Shown here piece after piece: positions 45,837-54,733 of a stretch of 64,000 nucleotides of DNA. The notes beneath the pieces were generated by a model. That model ran no database searches, was not told where the DNA came from, and saw nothing but the letters and a program-made list of their open reading frames with translations. Made by a program: the position numbers and the translations under genes. Each line of letters begins with the position of its first letter. Within the stretch, counting starts at the first letter, position 1. The DNA is from Alsobacter ponti. GTDB taxonomy: Bacteria; Pseudomonadota; Alphaproteobacteria; Rhizobiales; Beijerinckiaceae. The stretch spans positions 186,001-250,000 of the forward strand of contig NZ_JANCLU010000003.1 of assembly GCF_024294805.1 (NCBI RefSeq), read 5' to 3'.

Positions 45837-47381
45837 TCAGCGCGGCTGGCGGACGTCCTTGCGGGCGTCGGGACGGGCGTTCTGGCCCGGCTTGCCGCCC
45901 TTGGGCGCGCCGCGGCGGCCGGAGGCGCTGTCGCGCTCCCACCAGTTGCCCGGCTGGCCCGACGAGGCCACGGGGCGCGGGGCGCGCGCCGGCGAGCGAT
46001 CCTCGACCGTGCCGACGGCCCGCGCCTCGCGTCCTTCCGGACGGCCGGCGGCGTGGCGGGCGTCGCCGTGCGCGGCGGGGGTCTGCTGGCGTCCGCCGTG
46101 CGAACCGCGCGACGGGGCGTGAGCCTGGCCCTCGGCCCGGGCGTGGCCCTGGCCAGCGGAGCGGCCGGCGCCGCGCTGCGGCTTGCCGGAGCGGCCGTTG
46201 CGCGGCTCGGGGCGCGGCTCGCGCTGCTTCGGCGCGTCCGGCACGTGCGGCAGGTCGGACGGCGCGGCGACGACCGGCACCTTCTGGCGCGTCAGCCGCT
46301 CGATGTCGCGCAGATAGGCGCGCTCCTCGCCGTCGCAGAAGGAGATGGCGATGCCCGCCGCCCCGGCGCGCGCCGTGCGGCCGATGCGGTGGACGTAGCT
46401 CTCCGGCACGTTCGGCAGGTCGAAGTTGATGACGTGCGACACGTTGTCGACGTCGATGCCGCGCGCCGCGATGTCGGTGGCGACCAGCAGGCGCGAGCGC
46501 CCGGCCTTGAAGTCCGCCAGAGCGCGCTCGCGCTGCGACTGCGACTTGTTGCCGTGGATCGCGGCGGCCGGAATGCCCGACTGCTCCAGCCGGCGCACGA
46601 CGCGGTCCGCGCCGTGCTTGGTGCGCGTGAAGACGAGCGCGCGGTCGATGGAGCGGTCGTCCAGCAGCCGGGTGAGAAGCGCCTGCTTGCGCGCCGTCTC
46701 GATGAAGATGACGCGCTGGTCGACGCGCTCGGCCGTGGTGGCGACGGGCGCCACCGCGACCTTGGCCGGGTTGGTGAGGAAGCGGTCAGCCAGTTCCGCG
46801 ATCTCCTTCGGCATGGTGGCCGAGAAGAACAAAGTCTGCCGCTTCGCCGGGATCAGCGCCGCCAGCTTGCGGATGTCGTGGATGAAGCCCATGTCGAGCA
46901 TCTGGTCGGCCTCGTCGAGGACGAGGATCTCGACGGTCGACAGCGACAGAGCGCGCTGGTTGACGAGGTCGAGCAGGCGGCCCGGCGTGGCGACGAGGAT
47001 GTCAACGCCGTTGGCCATCTCGCGCACCTGCTTGCCGATCGACACGCCGCCGAACACCACCGTGGAGGTGAGGCGCAGGAAGCGGCCATAGGCGCGGAAG
47101 CTGTCGGCGATCTGGCTGGCGAGTTCGCGGGTCGGGCTGAGCACGAGGCAGCGGCAGCCCTTGCGAGGCGTCGGGCGCGCGTCGGCGGCGAGGCGATGCA
47201 GGATGGGCAGCGCGAAAGCGGCCGTCTTGCCGGTGCCGGTCTGGGCGACGCCGAGCAGGTCGCGGCCCTCGAGGACGTGGGGGATCGCCTGCGCCTGGAT
47301 CGGCGTCGGGCGTTCATAGTTCTCGGCCGCGAGCGCCTTCTGAAGGGGAGCGGCGAGGCCGAGATCGGAGAATTGGGTCAC
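45837..47381 (-). CDS. DEAD-box RNA helicase (RhlE-like)
   Basis: ATP-dependent RNA helicase, 514 residues. Motifs in order are the Q motif ([14 protein letters not shown]), [13 protein letters not shown] (I), PTRELA (Ia), VLDEADQML (II), FFSATMP (III), and GRTARAG (VI). After about residue 375 comes a basic, Arg/Gly/Gln-rich tail of 130 residues (for example [15 protein letters not shown]) that would bind RNA. RhlE-type enzymes help in cold adaptation, ribosome assembly and RNA decay. The 441-base region upstream (47382-47822) contains a GGGTTTC/GAAACCC stem-loop near 47525 and may include a long leader. Confidence 0.92.
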   Translation of the reverse strand: MTQFSDLGLAAPLQKALAAENYERPTPIQAQAIPHVLEGRDLLGVAQTGTGKTAAFALPILHRLAADARPTPRKGCRCLVLSPTRELASQIADSFRAYGRFLRLTSTVVFGGVSIGKQVREMANGVDILVATPGRLLDLVNQRALSLSTVEILVLDEADQMLDMGFIHDIRKLAALIPAKRQTLFFSATMPKEIAELADRFLTNPAKVAVAPVATTAERVDQRVIFIETARKQALLTRLLDDRSIDRALVFTRTKHGADRVVRRLEQSGIPAAAIHGNKSQSQRERALADFKAGRSRLLVATDIAARGIDVDNVSHVINFDLPNVPESYVHRIGRTARAGAAGIAISFCDGEERAYLRDIERLTRQKVPVVAAPSDLPHVPDAPKQREPRPEPRNGRSGKPQRGAGRSAGQGHARAEGQAHAPSRGSHGGRQQTPAAHGDARHAAGRPEGREARAVGTVEDRSPARAPRPVASSGQPGNWWERDSASGRRGAPKGGKPGQNARPDARKDVRQPR

Positions 47382-47523
47382 GAAGAATCTTTCATCGGTT
47401 TCGGTGCGACCGAACGCGAATGCGCACGAGCGGACCTTCGGCCGGAAGGCCGAGAAGGACGCCCAGGCGTGATCTGGATGTCATGGGAAATGTCGAGGGC
47501 TGATGCCCTGGCTCGTAGCAGGC

Positions 47524-47540
47524 CGGGTTTCTGAAACCCG
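47524..47540. repeat. Stem-loop in the intergenic region upstream of the helicase
   Basis: CGGGTTTC, T, GAAACCCG: 8-bp arms with a single-base centre, too tight to fold as a full RNA hairpin, so it may be a binding site or a cruciform element. It is 143 bases upstream of the helicase start. The rest of the 47382-47822 gap holds a CCTTCGGCCGGAAGG palindrome near 47434 and an AT-rich stretch (47710-47815) likely to carry the promoter of the GGDEF gene. Confidence 0.4.
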
Positions 47541-47822
47541 ATCACGCAGCCTAAGAGTGCGCGGAGCCGGTATCGACGAAGGGGATATGGGCCCCCCGCC
47601 CGCCAAAGTCAAGCGAAGGACGCGTCGGCCACCCCGGCGGACGGCGATTTCGCCGCGTGCCGCAGCGGTGCGTTGCGTTCTCGATCGCTCCGGCCTCAAT
47701 CGACACGGAATGACGATTGCGAACGCTATAAATCAATTTCGTCAATTTCTGTCGATCAGAAGTGGTCACAAGAGTTCGGGTCCATGATCTCCGCGTTATT
47801 ATTTTAATAAGATTGGTCCCGC

Positions 47823-48710
47823 ATGCTGAATTCGATTTCAGGGCTCCAGAACGGGGCCGGGCACTTGTTGGAGCCGATGCTGATGAATGGACCGCAAGCG
47901 GATCCGGCCCTGAAGACGGGCCTCCTGTCCTGCGCCGCCTCGATGCTCGGAGTGGTCGGAACGACCATCCTCGCGGTCCAGGCTCTCGGCTCGTCCCAGC
48001 TCTCGGCCCAGATTCCGCTCGCCGCCATCCTGGGCGCCTCGGCGGCGCTGTTCGGCGTCAACGGACTGGCGACGGCCGGGCTGCTGAAGGGCTATCGCCG
48101 CCTGCTCGGCGAGGTGGAGACGGTGCTCGCCGCCGACATCCCGCCGCAGGAGGCCGACGCCGAGCGCCGCCAGGTCGCCAGCGTCAGCCGCATCAAGGCG
48201 TCGCTGCTCAACGCCGGCCCCGATGTCGAGCGCATCGCCGACTTCGACCCGCTGACCGGGCTCGGCAACCAGCACTGGCTGAAGCTGCGCGCCGCGCACG
48301 AGATGAAGCGCATCGAGCGCGACGGGGGCCCGGTGTCCCTGATCCTGCTGCGCGTCGAGCACCTGGACAAGATCGTCGAGACCCACGGCGTCGACGCGGC
48401 CGATACGGCCCTGCTCTGGGTGGCGGACATGCTGCGCAACACGGTGCGCTCCTACGACCTCGTGGCGCGGCTCGGCGACGGCGAATTCTGCGCCCTGCTG
48501 CCGGGAGCGACGCAGACCGTCGCCAGCAACGTCGCCAAGCGGCTGAAGATCGCCGTCGAGATGGCCCCGCAGGTGCTGATGCAGAACAAGACGCTGCAGA
48601 TCTCCTGCGCCGTCACCGCCCCGGAAGAGCCGGACACCACGGTCGAGACGCTGATCCAGCGCGGCCGCGTGGAGCTGGGAACCGCGCCGCACGAGGCGAC
48701 GAACGAGTGA
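47823..48710 (+). CDS. Membrane GGDEF-family protein with degenerate active site
   Basis: A 295-residue protein with two membrane segments (about 33-55 and 62-88) and a C-terminal GGDEF-like domain starting DFDPLTGLGN. The signature that should read GG(D/E)EF is GDGEF at residues 218-222, so cyclase activity is doubtful. The inhibitory site is kept: RSYD at 209-212 lies five residues upstream, as in PleD-type cyclases. This pattern suggests a c-di-GMP-binding receptor. The gene stands alone beside the Tad locus region; the tad genes are a plausible target of c-di-GMP control, but this is inference. Confidence 0.82.
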   Translation: MLNSISGLQNGAGHLLEPMLMNGPQADPALKTGLLSCAASMLGVVGTTILAVQALGSSQLSAQIPLAAILGASAALFGVNGLATAGLLKGYRRLLGEVETVLAADIPPQEADAERRQVASVSRIKASLLNAGPDVERIADFDPLTGLGNQHWLKLRAAHEMKRIERDGGPVSLILLRVEHLDKIVETHGVDAADTALLWVADMLRNTVRSYDLVARLGDGEFCALLPGATQTVASNVAKRLKIAVEMAPQVLMQNKTLQISCAVTAPEEPDTTVETLIQRGRVELGTAPHEATNE

Positions 48711-48822
48711 ATTGCGCCCCGGCGGGCCTCGGCTTCGGCGGCCCGCCATGCTAGATCTCGGTTTGAAATGGGACGGTCGAGCTGAGATTCGCCGTCGCCG
48801 GCGCCGGCATCACGAGGCCCCG

Positions 48823-49347
48823 ATGCCCGATTGGAACGCCGACAAGGTCCTGAGCCGCGTAGCGCGCGTGCGCGAGCTCGCGAGCCGGGGCACTACCGAG
48901 GCCGAGCGCGAGGTCGCCAAGACGACGCTGCTGCGCCTTGTCGCCCACGCCACCAGCGACGCGCAGGCGCTGACCCCCACCTCTCGCGACTATTTCCTGG
49001 CCCGCCTCAACGCGGTGATCTCGGGCGTGCCGCTCGCCGCGCGGCCGAGCGCGCCGCCGCGCCCATCGCGGCGCTGGAGCGAGCCCGGCTACGTCGCGCC
49101 CGCGGAGACCGCCGCCGCCGACGCGGAGGCGTCCGCGCGCCGCCATTCGCGATGGCCCTCGATCCTGCCCGGCTCCAGGGTGAGGACGGCGGGCGACGAC
49201 GGATCGCGCGCCGGCACCGTGGTGCGCTACTCCCATTCCAGCGACGGCGCCCATTTCCAACGCGTGCTCTGGGACGACGGCGACGAGAGCGACGCGCCCG
49301 AGGCCGTGCTCGTGGTCGTCCGCCCGCCCCGCCGCGCCGCCACCTGA
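48823..49347 (+). CDS. DUF2786-like protein of unknown function
   Basis: A 174-residue protein. The N-terminal part (KVLSRVARVRELASRGTTEA, then EREVAKTTLLRLVAHA) resembles the short N-terminal helical motif of DUF2786 proteins. The middle is Pro/Ser-rich, and the C-terminus has VVRYSHSSDGAHFQRVLWDDGDES, a small beta-type domain. GAGG precedes the ATG at 48823. It is convergent with the prepilin peptidase gene, leaving only a few bases. Function unknown. Confidence 0.6.
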   Translation: MPDWNADKVLSRVARVRELASRGTTEAEREVAKTTLLRLVAHATSDAQALTPTSRDYFLARLNAVISGVPLAARPSAPPRPSRRWSEPGYVAPAETAAADAEASARRHSRWPSILPGSRVRTAGDDGSRAGTVVRYSHSSDGAHFQRVLWDDGDESDAPEAVLVVVRPPRRAAT

Positions 49348-49354
49348 CCCCGGC

Positions 49355-49795
49355 TCAGCACAGAAGGAAATGCGTCGCCGCCCAGGCGACGGCGATGCTC
49401 GGCCCGAACGGAATCACCATCCCTTTCGGCGTGCGGCGCACCGGCGCGACGCCGAGAGCGCCCAGCCCGGAATAGAGGATCGTCACGATCAGCAGCGCCG
49501 TCGCGAACGCGCCCGCGCACCACAGCCCGAACCACAGGAAGGCGACCGACAGCAGCTTGACGTCGCCGCCGCCCATCGCGCCGAGCGCGTAGCAGGCGAG
49601 CAGCAGCGCGAACACCGCGCCGCCGAACAGGACGTGCTGGACGACATCCGGCCACGAGGCGCGGACCGCCATGTCGACGGCGAACAAAGCAAGCAGCGCC
49701 AGCACGACGCCGTTGCGGATGACATATCGCCGCAGGTCGTCGTGCACCACCTGGGCCAGCAGGCCGGCCAGCACCGCTCCGATCAGGATATTCAC
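49355..49795 (-). CDS. cpaA: Prepilin peptidase CpaA/TadV (A24 family)
   Basis: Membrane aspartic peptidase that cleaves the Flp prepilin. The short 146-residue form lacks the methyltransferase domain, as is usual for CpaA. The two catalytic Asp are visible in QVVHDDLRRYVIRN and MGGGDVKLLS. The start is GTG with GGGGCGGG upstream. It is on the opposite strand from the pilin and cpa genes and shares the long upstream region with them. Confidence 0.88.
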   Translation of the reverse strand: MNILIGAVLAGLLAQVVHDDLRRYVIRNGVVLALLALFAVDMAVRASWPDVVQHVLFGGAVFALLLACYALGAMGGGDVKLLSVAFLWFGLWCAGAFATALLIVTILYSGLGALGVAPVRRTPKGMVIPFGPSIAVAWAATHFLLC

Positions 49796-49919
49796 CCCGC
49801 CCCCGTCGCCCCGAACCGTCGCGGCGCGCCGCCGCCGCCGGGCTTGCGCCGGCGGGCGCATTGGGCCACAGCGGGGCGCGGCGGGCAATCGACCCGCAAG
49901 CCGTTAAGGCGAGCTTGGA

Positions 49920-50273
49920 AGGTCATTTATTTGATTTGCTTGCACCCACGTTTTGAGCAGTGCGAACGGCTCAGCTCGAGTTGACGAGCGCATTCGCACC
50001 GTTCCCTCGCGTAATCGGATTGGGAAAATGAAACGTTGCGAAGCGGTAATGTATAAAGCGGCCCGTCATTTAGCCGGATGGGGAAGACTCCGGATGGAGC
50101 TTTACGCTGCCCACTGCTAGTTAAATTTATAGTCCAATTAACCAGGCTGCGCACGATTGACCTTGGTTGGGCCTCATTTTGAGGGGTCGGCCATTGACGA
50201 TTAAAATTGCACATGCTTGAAAATGGGCTTGGGGCGGTTTCCGTTGATCACACTGGAGAAGGAGGGTGTACCC
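49920..50273. promoter_or_regulatory. AT-rich control region between cpaA and flp
   Basis: About 350 bases with clearly lower GC than the genes around them, including TTATTTGATTTGC, ATGTATAAAG, AGTTAAATTTATAG and CGATTAAAATTG. Tad pilus genes in alphaproteobacteria are often under CtrA, MucR or c-di-GMP control and this region would hold such sites. A TTAA..13 bases..TTAA pair near 50122-50142 is not the CtrA spacing (7). A TTGACG near 50193 may be a -35. I could not assign a promoter firmly. Confidence 0.4.
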
Positions 50274-50444
50274 TTGAGCAAGTTCCTTTCGCGTTTTCGC
50301 AAGAATGAAGACGGCGCGTCGCTGGTCGAGTACGCTGTTCTCATCGCGCTGCTGGCCGTGTTCCTGATCCTGACCATTCAGGGCCTGGGCATCACGATCA
50401 ACAGCAAGTTCAGCGCGGTCAACAACATGCTGGCGAACCCCTGA
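50274..50444 (+). CDS. flp: Flp family type IVb major pilin
   Basis: The pilus subunit, 56 residues. The prepilin leader ends with the cleavage point in NEDG|ASLVEYAV, and the hydrophobic helix (VEYAVLIALLAVFLILTI) follows, with Glu5 of the mature protein and Tyr6 as in Flp pilins. The start is TTG at 50274, supported by AGGAGG eight bases upstream. The prepilin is cleaved by CpaA. A stem-loop follows before cpaB. Confidence 0.93.
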   Translation: MSKFLSRFRKNEDGASLVEYAVLIALLAVFLILTIQGLGITINSKFSAVNNMLANP

Positions 50445-50455
50445 TCGGGGGCTGG

Positions 50456-50471
50456 CCGGGCTCCGGCCCGG
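50456..50471 (+). terminator. Stem-loop between flp and cpaB
   Basis: CCGGGC, loop TCCG, GCCCGG, 12 bases after the pilin stop, with no following U-run. Likely to slow or partly stop transcription, or to stabilise the pilin mRNA, which would give more pilin than assembly protein. Confidence 0.45.
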
Positions 50472-50496
50472 TTCGTGATCGCACCTTGGAGCTGTT

Positions 50497-51504
50497 ATGA
50501 GGCCTACGACTCTACTGGTGCTGGTCGCCGCTCTCGTCCTGGGCGGGGCGGCGGCATTCCTCGCGCGCGGACTGCTTCTGCAGCGCGCGGCGCAGCAGGT
50601 CGAGCGGCCGATGGCGACGATCGTGATCGCCGCCCAGCCGCTCGCCTTCGGCATCCCGCTCACGGCTGACAACGTCAGCGAAGTGAGCTGGGCCGCCGAC
50701 GCCCTCCCCGAGGGGGCGTTCCGGACGCGTGACGAACTCCTGCGCGAAGGCCGCCGGGTGGTGCTGTCGCCGATCCAGAAGAACGAGCCGATTCTGGCCT
50801 CCAAGATCACCGGCGCCGGGCAGCGGGCCTCGCTCTCGGCGCTGATCGACCCCGGCATGCGCGCCGTCACGGTGCGCGTCGACGAGGTGCGCGGCGTCGC
50901 CGGCTTCGTGCTGCCGGGCGACCGGGTCGACATGGTTCTGACCCGCAACGAGCAGGGCGGCACCTATGCCGACGTGCTCCTGCAGAACGTCAAGGTGCTG
51001 GCGGTCGACCAGCTGGCGAGCGAACGGCAGGAGACGCCGACGGTGGCCCGCGCGGTGACCGTCGAGGTCAACACCCAGCAGGCCCAGAAGCTGATTCTTG
51101 CCTCCGGCGTCGGCACGCTCTCGCTCGTGCTGCGGCAGGCGGGCGGAACGGACCCTGAATTGACCAAGCGCGTCACCGTCGCCGACCTGGGCGATGGGGA
51201 ATACGTGGATAAATCGAGGCAGGAGGCGGCCGAGCGAATGGCCGGCCTCGAGGCCCGTATCGACGAATTGAAGAAGATTTCGGAGCAAGCCGAGACATCG
51301 TCACGCAATGACGCACTGACCCGCATTAAGGAGCTTGAGTCCCGAATGCAGGCAGAATTGCGTAGACTCAGCGACGGAAAGACGGCAGTTAATATCCCTC
51401 CGCCAGCGGAGGCCGCGCCCCCGCTTCAGGATACGACAATCATCCGCGTCATGCGGGGCCTGAGGCGCGAGGAAATCAGCGTACCGAAGGATGTCCGGCG
51501 TTAA
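50497..51504 (+). CDS. cpaB: Pilus assembly protein CpaB/RcpC
   Basis: A 335-residue inner-membrane/periplasmic protein of the Tad machinery. An N-terminal membrane segment (about 5-24) is followed by the SAF domain region (PLAFGIPLTADNVSEVSW, GFVLPGDRVDMVLTR) and a coiled-coil tail (about 235-310, rich in Glu and Ala). It is thought to support assembly of the secretin. It starts 53 bases after flp with GGAG upstream, and precedes cpaC. Confidence 0.9.
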   Translation: MRPTTLLVLVAALVLGGAAAFLARGLLLQRAAQQVERPMATIVIAAQPLAFGIPLTADNVSEVSWAADALPEGAFRTRDELLREGRRVVLSPIQKNEPILASKITGAGQRASLSALIDPGMRAVTVRVDEVRGVAGFVLPGDRVDMVLTRNEQGGTYADVLLQNVKVLAVDQLASERQETPTVARAVTVEVNTQQAQKLILASGVGTLSLVLRQAGGTDPELTKRVTVADLGDGEYVDKSRQEAAERMAGLEARIDELKKISEQAETSSRNDALTRIKELESRMQAELRRLSDGKTAVNIPPPAEAAPPLQDTTIIRVMRGLRREEISVPKDVRR

Positions 51505-51523
51505 AGCGTTGAGGGGGACTGCG

Positions 51524-53098
51524 ATGAAACCGCAAGTGGGGCTACGACTGGACTTGGCGTCCTCTCGCGGGAACGCACGGAGCTCGGCCAGCCGTTTCTG
51601 GCGTCTTGCGGGTGCTTCCCTCGTCGCAACGGGCCTGCTGGCCTGCGGCCCGGCTTTCGCCCAGACGAACCAGAACCTCGGCGCCAGCGAGCAGGCCCGC
51701 CTGCAGCGCGTCCGCGTGGTTATCAACAAGTCCGACACGTTCCGCGTCGAGCGGCCGTTCTCCGACGTGCTGGTCGGCTCCTCCGACATCGCCGACGTGC
51801 TGCCGCTCAGCGACCGCATGCTCTATATTCTCGGCAAGAAGGTCGGCACCACCAACGTCTCGCTCTATGACCGAGACAAGCGGCTGCTCGGCGTCGTCGA
51901 CGTCGAGGTGGCGCTCGACACCCGCAACGTCGAGGGGAAGATCCGCAGCGCCGCGCCGAGCGACATCAAGGTTACCGACATTGACGGCAAGCTCGTTCTG
52001 AGCGGCAGCGCGCACGACGCGCAGGCCGTCGACCGCGCCATGTCCGTCGCGCGCGACCTCGCCCCTCGCGGCGTGGTCAACGCCGTTACCGTTACCCAGC
52101 CGCAGCAGGTGATGCTGCAGGTCCGCTTCCTGGAAGTGCAGCGCAACGCGGGCCGCGAGTTCGGCGTCCGCTGGTCCGCCTACAAGAAGGGCGCGGGCGC
52201 GCTGGAGCTCGGCACCCGCGGCCAGAGCGGCATGTTCTACCCGCCGACGGCGCAGGGTTCGCAGACCACCACGGTGCTGCCGAACGGCACGACCATCACC
52301 GAGCAGCTGCCCTTCATCCTGGGCGCGATCGGCGGCAACGCGGGCTGGGCGGGCACGATCTTCACCCAGCTGATCAACACCAACAACTTCCAGCTCAACG
52401 CGGTCATCAGCGCGCTGGAGGAGACGGGCCTGGCCCGCCGCCTGGCCGAGCCGAACCTCATCGCGCTCTCCGGCGACACGGCGAGCTTCCTCGCCGGCGG
52501 CGAAATCCCCTACCCCGTCGCCTCGGGCTCGGGCTCCAGCGCCGCGCCGGCCGTTGCCTTCAAGGAATACGGCGTCCAGCTCAACTTCACGCCGACCGTG
52601 CTGGCCAACGGCGTCATGAACATTGTCGTCGCGCCGGAAGTGTCGGACCTCGACTACGCCAACGCGGTGTTCCTCAACGGCACGCAGGTGCCTGGCCTGA
52701 CCAAGCGCCGCGCCAAGACGACTGTCGAGCTGCGCGACGGCCAGAGCTTCGCCATCGCCGGCCTGCTCTCGGCCCAGTCGGCCCGCAACGCCAACCAGGT
52801 GCCCTGGCTGGGCTCGATCCCGATCCTCGGCACGCTGTTCAAGAGCACGGCCTTTCAGGAGAACGAGACCGAACTGGTGCTGATCGTGACGCCGCACCTC
52901 GTCAAGCCCGTGCCGCCCGGCAAGCAGCTGCGCTCGCCGCTCGACTCGACGCTGCCGAGCAACGACGCCGACTTCTTCCTGGCCAACCGCAGCGACGTGA
53001 AGAAGAGCTTCCGCGAATACGTGTCGCGTGGCGGCGACATCAAGGGGCCGTACGGCCACATCGTCGAGGGCGCGCCCGGCGCGTCCGCCGCGAACTGA
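51524..53098 (+). CDS. cpaC: Secretin CpaC/RcpA of the Tad pilus
   Basis: Outer-membrane pore for the pilus, 524 residues. A signal segment (ASLVATGLLACGPAFA) precedes N domains (NKSDTFRVERPFSDVLVGSS, then VTQPQQVMLQVRFLEVQ) and the secretin core (GEIPYPVASGSGSS, VQLNFTPTVLANG, KTTVELRDGQSFAIAGLL). It belongs to the bacterial type II/III secretin superfamily. Start ATG at 51524 with GAGGGGG; an earlier in-frame ATG exists. Downstream is a small lipoprotein gene at 10 bases. Confidence 0.93.
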   Translation: MKPQVGLRLDLASSRGNARSSASRFWRLAGASLVATGLLACGPAFAQTNQNLGASEQARLQRVRVVINKSDTFRVERPFSDVLVGSSDIADVLPLSDRMLYILGKKVGTTNVSLYDRDKRLLGVVDVEVALDTRNVEGKIRSAAPSDIKVTDIDGKLVLSGSAHDAQAVDRAMSVARDLAPRGVVNAVTVTQPQQVMLQVRFLEVQRNAGREFGVRWSAYKKGAGALELGTRGQSGMFYPPTAQGSQTTTVLPNGTTITEQLPFILGAIGGNAGWAGTIFTQLINTNNFQLNAVISALEETGLARRLAEPNLIALSGDTASFLAGGEIPYPVASGSGSSAAPAVAFKEYGVQLNFTPTVLANGVMNIVVAPEVSDLDYANAVFLNGTQVPGLTKRRAKTTVELRDGQSFAIAGLLSAQSARNANQVPWLGSIPILGTLFKSTAFQENETELVLIVTPHLVKPVPPGKQLRSPLDSTLPSNDADFFLANRSDVKKSFREYVSRGGDIKGPYGHIVEGAPGASAAN

Positions 53099-53108
53099 GG
53101 GGGCCGTG

Positions 53109-53381
53109 ATGAAGCTTCGGTTTGGATTGGTCGCGATCTGCCTGGCGCTGGGCGGCTGCAACACCTATTGGGAGCGCAGCGACACGATTTCCTCGACGGC
53201 GGGCGACGCCGTGGCGGCGAACATGGTGATGCAGATGACCGATCCCTGGCCGCCCAATTCGCGCAACACCAACATTCCTTTCGACGGCGAGCGCATGCAG
53301 CGCGCGGTGGAACGCTATCGCGCGGGCGGCTCGGGCGGCGGCGCTTCGGCCCCCGGCGTGAGCACCGGGCCCTCGCAGTAA
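53109..53381 (+). CDS. Small lipoprotein in the CpaD position
   Basis: A 90-residue protein with a lipobox (LALGGC|NTYW) after a hydrophobic start. The mature part has ERSDTISSTAGDAVAANMVMQMT and DPWPPNSRNTNIPFDGERM, then a Gly/Ser-rich tail. No CpaD gene is visible in the locus and this gene holds its place after the secretin gene, so it may act as a pilotin or CpaD substitute. The sequence is similar in flavour to small tad-associated lipoproteins seen in other Rhizobiales, but I cannot confirm the family. Confidence 0.65.
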   Translation: MKLRFGLVAICLALGGCNTYWERSDTISSTAGDAVAANMVMQMTDPWPPNSRNTNIPFDGERMQRAVERYRAGGSGGGASAPGVSTGPSQ

Positions 53382-53448
53382 GGTTTCGGTCCCGCGGTCG
53401 GCGACGCGGCGTCGCCTCGCGGGCTCCCGATCCCCCGTCCAGTCGCAG

Positions 53449-53496
53449 TCGCCGCGCCCATGCGCTCCCGTCAGGGAGGGGCGCGGCGATTTTTTT
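53449..53496 (+). terminator. Strong intrinsic terminator inside the tad locus
   Basis: Arms TCGCCGCGCCC and GGGCGCGGCGA (11 bp, perfect) enclose a 19-base loop, followed by seven T. It divides the first tad unit (flp, cpaB, cpaC, lipoprotein) from the TadE/G unit that starts at 53542. Confidence 0.85.
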
Positions 53497-53541
53497 GACG
53501 AGAGTGCATCGGTTGCGGAGCCACGACAGAGGCGAAAACGG

Positions 53542-54030
53542 GTGTTTGCGGTTTTCAGGACGCTGCGCGACGACACGACCGGCGCCGCCCTCGTCGAGGC
53601 GGCGCTCCTCGCGCCGTTGCTGATCGTGATCGGCTTCGCGACGATGGATTACGCCACCTTCGTCTACCAGCGCCACGTCATGCTCACCGGCGTGCGCGAC
53701 GCGGCCCGCTATCTCGCCCGCACCGACTGCTCGGGTTCGGGCGAAGCCACGATGATACTCAATGCCAAGAACCTCGCCGTAACGGGACAAATTTCCGGCG
53801 GCACCTCGCGCGTCCAGGCCTGGACGATAGCAAATGTCCAAGTGTCTGGAACCAGCTCTAATCCGTGCGTTGCGATGGCCGCCTATACGACACTGCGGAA
53901 TGGAATCCCGAGTCTGGTTACCGTTCAAAGCACTTTCAGCTACACGGGACTCGGCTTCGTGACCTCGCTCGGTCTTCCCATTCCCGCCCAGATCAGCGTG
54001 CAGCATACGGAACGGGTGATCGGGCAATGA
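53542..54030 (+). CDS. TadE/TadG-like pseudopilin
   Basis: A 162-residue protein with the TadE prepilin-like N-terminus: TTGAALVEAALLAPLLIVIGF, a Glu-containing hydrophobic helix probably cleaved after the Gly. The remainder is a periplasmic domain with ARYLARTDCSG. Such proteins are minor pilins of the Tad system. The start is GTG after GGCGAAAACGG. It lies 45 bases after the terminator, so a separate promoter or readthrough is needed. The stop overlaps the next gene in ATGA. Confidence 0.8.
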   Translation: MFAVFRTLRDDTTGAALVEAALLAPLLIVIGFATMDYATFVYQRHVMLTGVRDAARYLARTDCSGSGEATMILNAKNLAVTGQISGGTSRVQAWTIANVQVSGTSSNPCVAMAAYTTLRNGIPSLVTVQSTFSYTGLGFVTSLGLPIPAQISVQHTERVIGQ

Positions 54031-54716
54031 TCGCGCGCACCCTGCGATTTGCAAAAGATTCATCCGGCGCTGCCATGGTCGAGTTCTCGATCGTGCTTGT
54101 GATAACTCTGCTGCTGACGGGGGGCGTCATCGAAACGTTGTTCGCGTTCTGGCAGTGGAACTCCGCCATGAAGGCGGTGGAGCGCGGCGCGCGCATCGCG
54201 GCCGTGTCGAACCCGGTGCCGCAGAACCTCGTCAGCTCCTGGGCGTCCTACCTGCCGAGCGGCAAGGCGCCGGGCGATCCGGTTCCCGCTGGTGTATTCG
54301 ACATCCTCTGTACCGGAGGCGGCACGACCTACGCCACGCTCACGGCATCGTGTTCGCCGACCACCTGGGGCGCCGGCTCGAAGGACGCAATGGCGAGGAT
54401 TTTTTTCGGGCGACCCGACACTCCAGCCACAACCACGTTCACGTGCTCCAGCGCAAATTTTGGGCCTTATTCCGCTGGTATTTGCGATCTGTTTCCAAGG
54501 GCGACCCCCTCGAACGTCCAAGTCCGCTACCAAGCGACAGGGCTCGGTTTTTATGGCAATCCGAACGGCCCGACGCCGACCGTCACCGTCAAGCTTAGAA
54601 ATCTTCAATTCGACTATGTTTTCATCAAAGGACTCGCGGGGATCGTGCAGACTCTGCTGCCGGACATCACCGCGACCGTGACGGGTGAAGACCTGAACAG
54701 CGCCGCACCAAGCTGA
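54027..54716 (+). CDS. Second TadE/TadG-like pseudopilin
   Basis: A 229-residue minor pilin candidate. The N-terminal helix is SSGAAMVEFSIVLVITLLLT with the TadE Glu and Phe. The rest is a periplasmic domain with two or more Cys (DILCTGGG, TFTCSSANFG, AGICDLFPR), probably disulfide-linked. It begins within the stop of the preceding gene, so the two are translationally coupled. The middle portion (54380-54500) is less GC-rich than the rest of the locus. Confidence 0.78.
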   Translation: MIARTLRFAKDSSGAAMVEFSIVLVITLLLTGGVIETLFAFWQWNSAMKAVERGARIAAVSNPVPQNLVSSWASYLPSGKAPGDPVPAGVFDILCTGGGTTYATLTASCSPTTWGAGSKDAMARIFFGRPDTPATTTFTCSSANFGPYSAGICDLFPRATPSNVQVRYQATGLGFYGNPNGPTPTVTVKLRNLQFDYVFIKGLAGIVQTLLPDITATVTGEDLNSAAPS

Positions 54717-54733
54717 ACCGAGAAGACCAACGA

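Noticed and set aside
47481-47699. A 72-codon minus-strand frame upstream of the helicase
   Set aside because: Arg/Pro-rich with no ribosome-binding site; likely spurious.
50118-50150. CtrA box (TTAA-N7-TTAA) in the pilus control region
   Set aside because: Two TTAA are 13 bases apart, not 7.
49927-50214. A 95-codon minus-strand frame in the region before flp
   Set aside because: It lies in the AT-rich control region, has no ribosome-binding site and no recognisable motif; position suggests chance.
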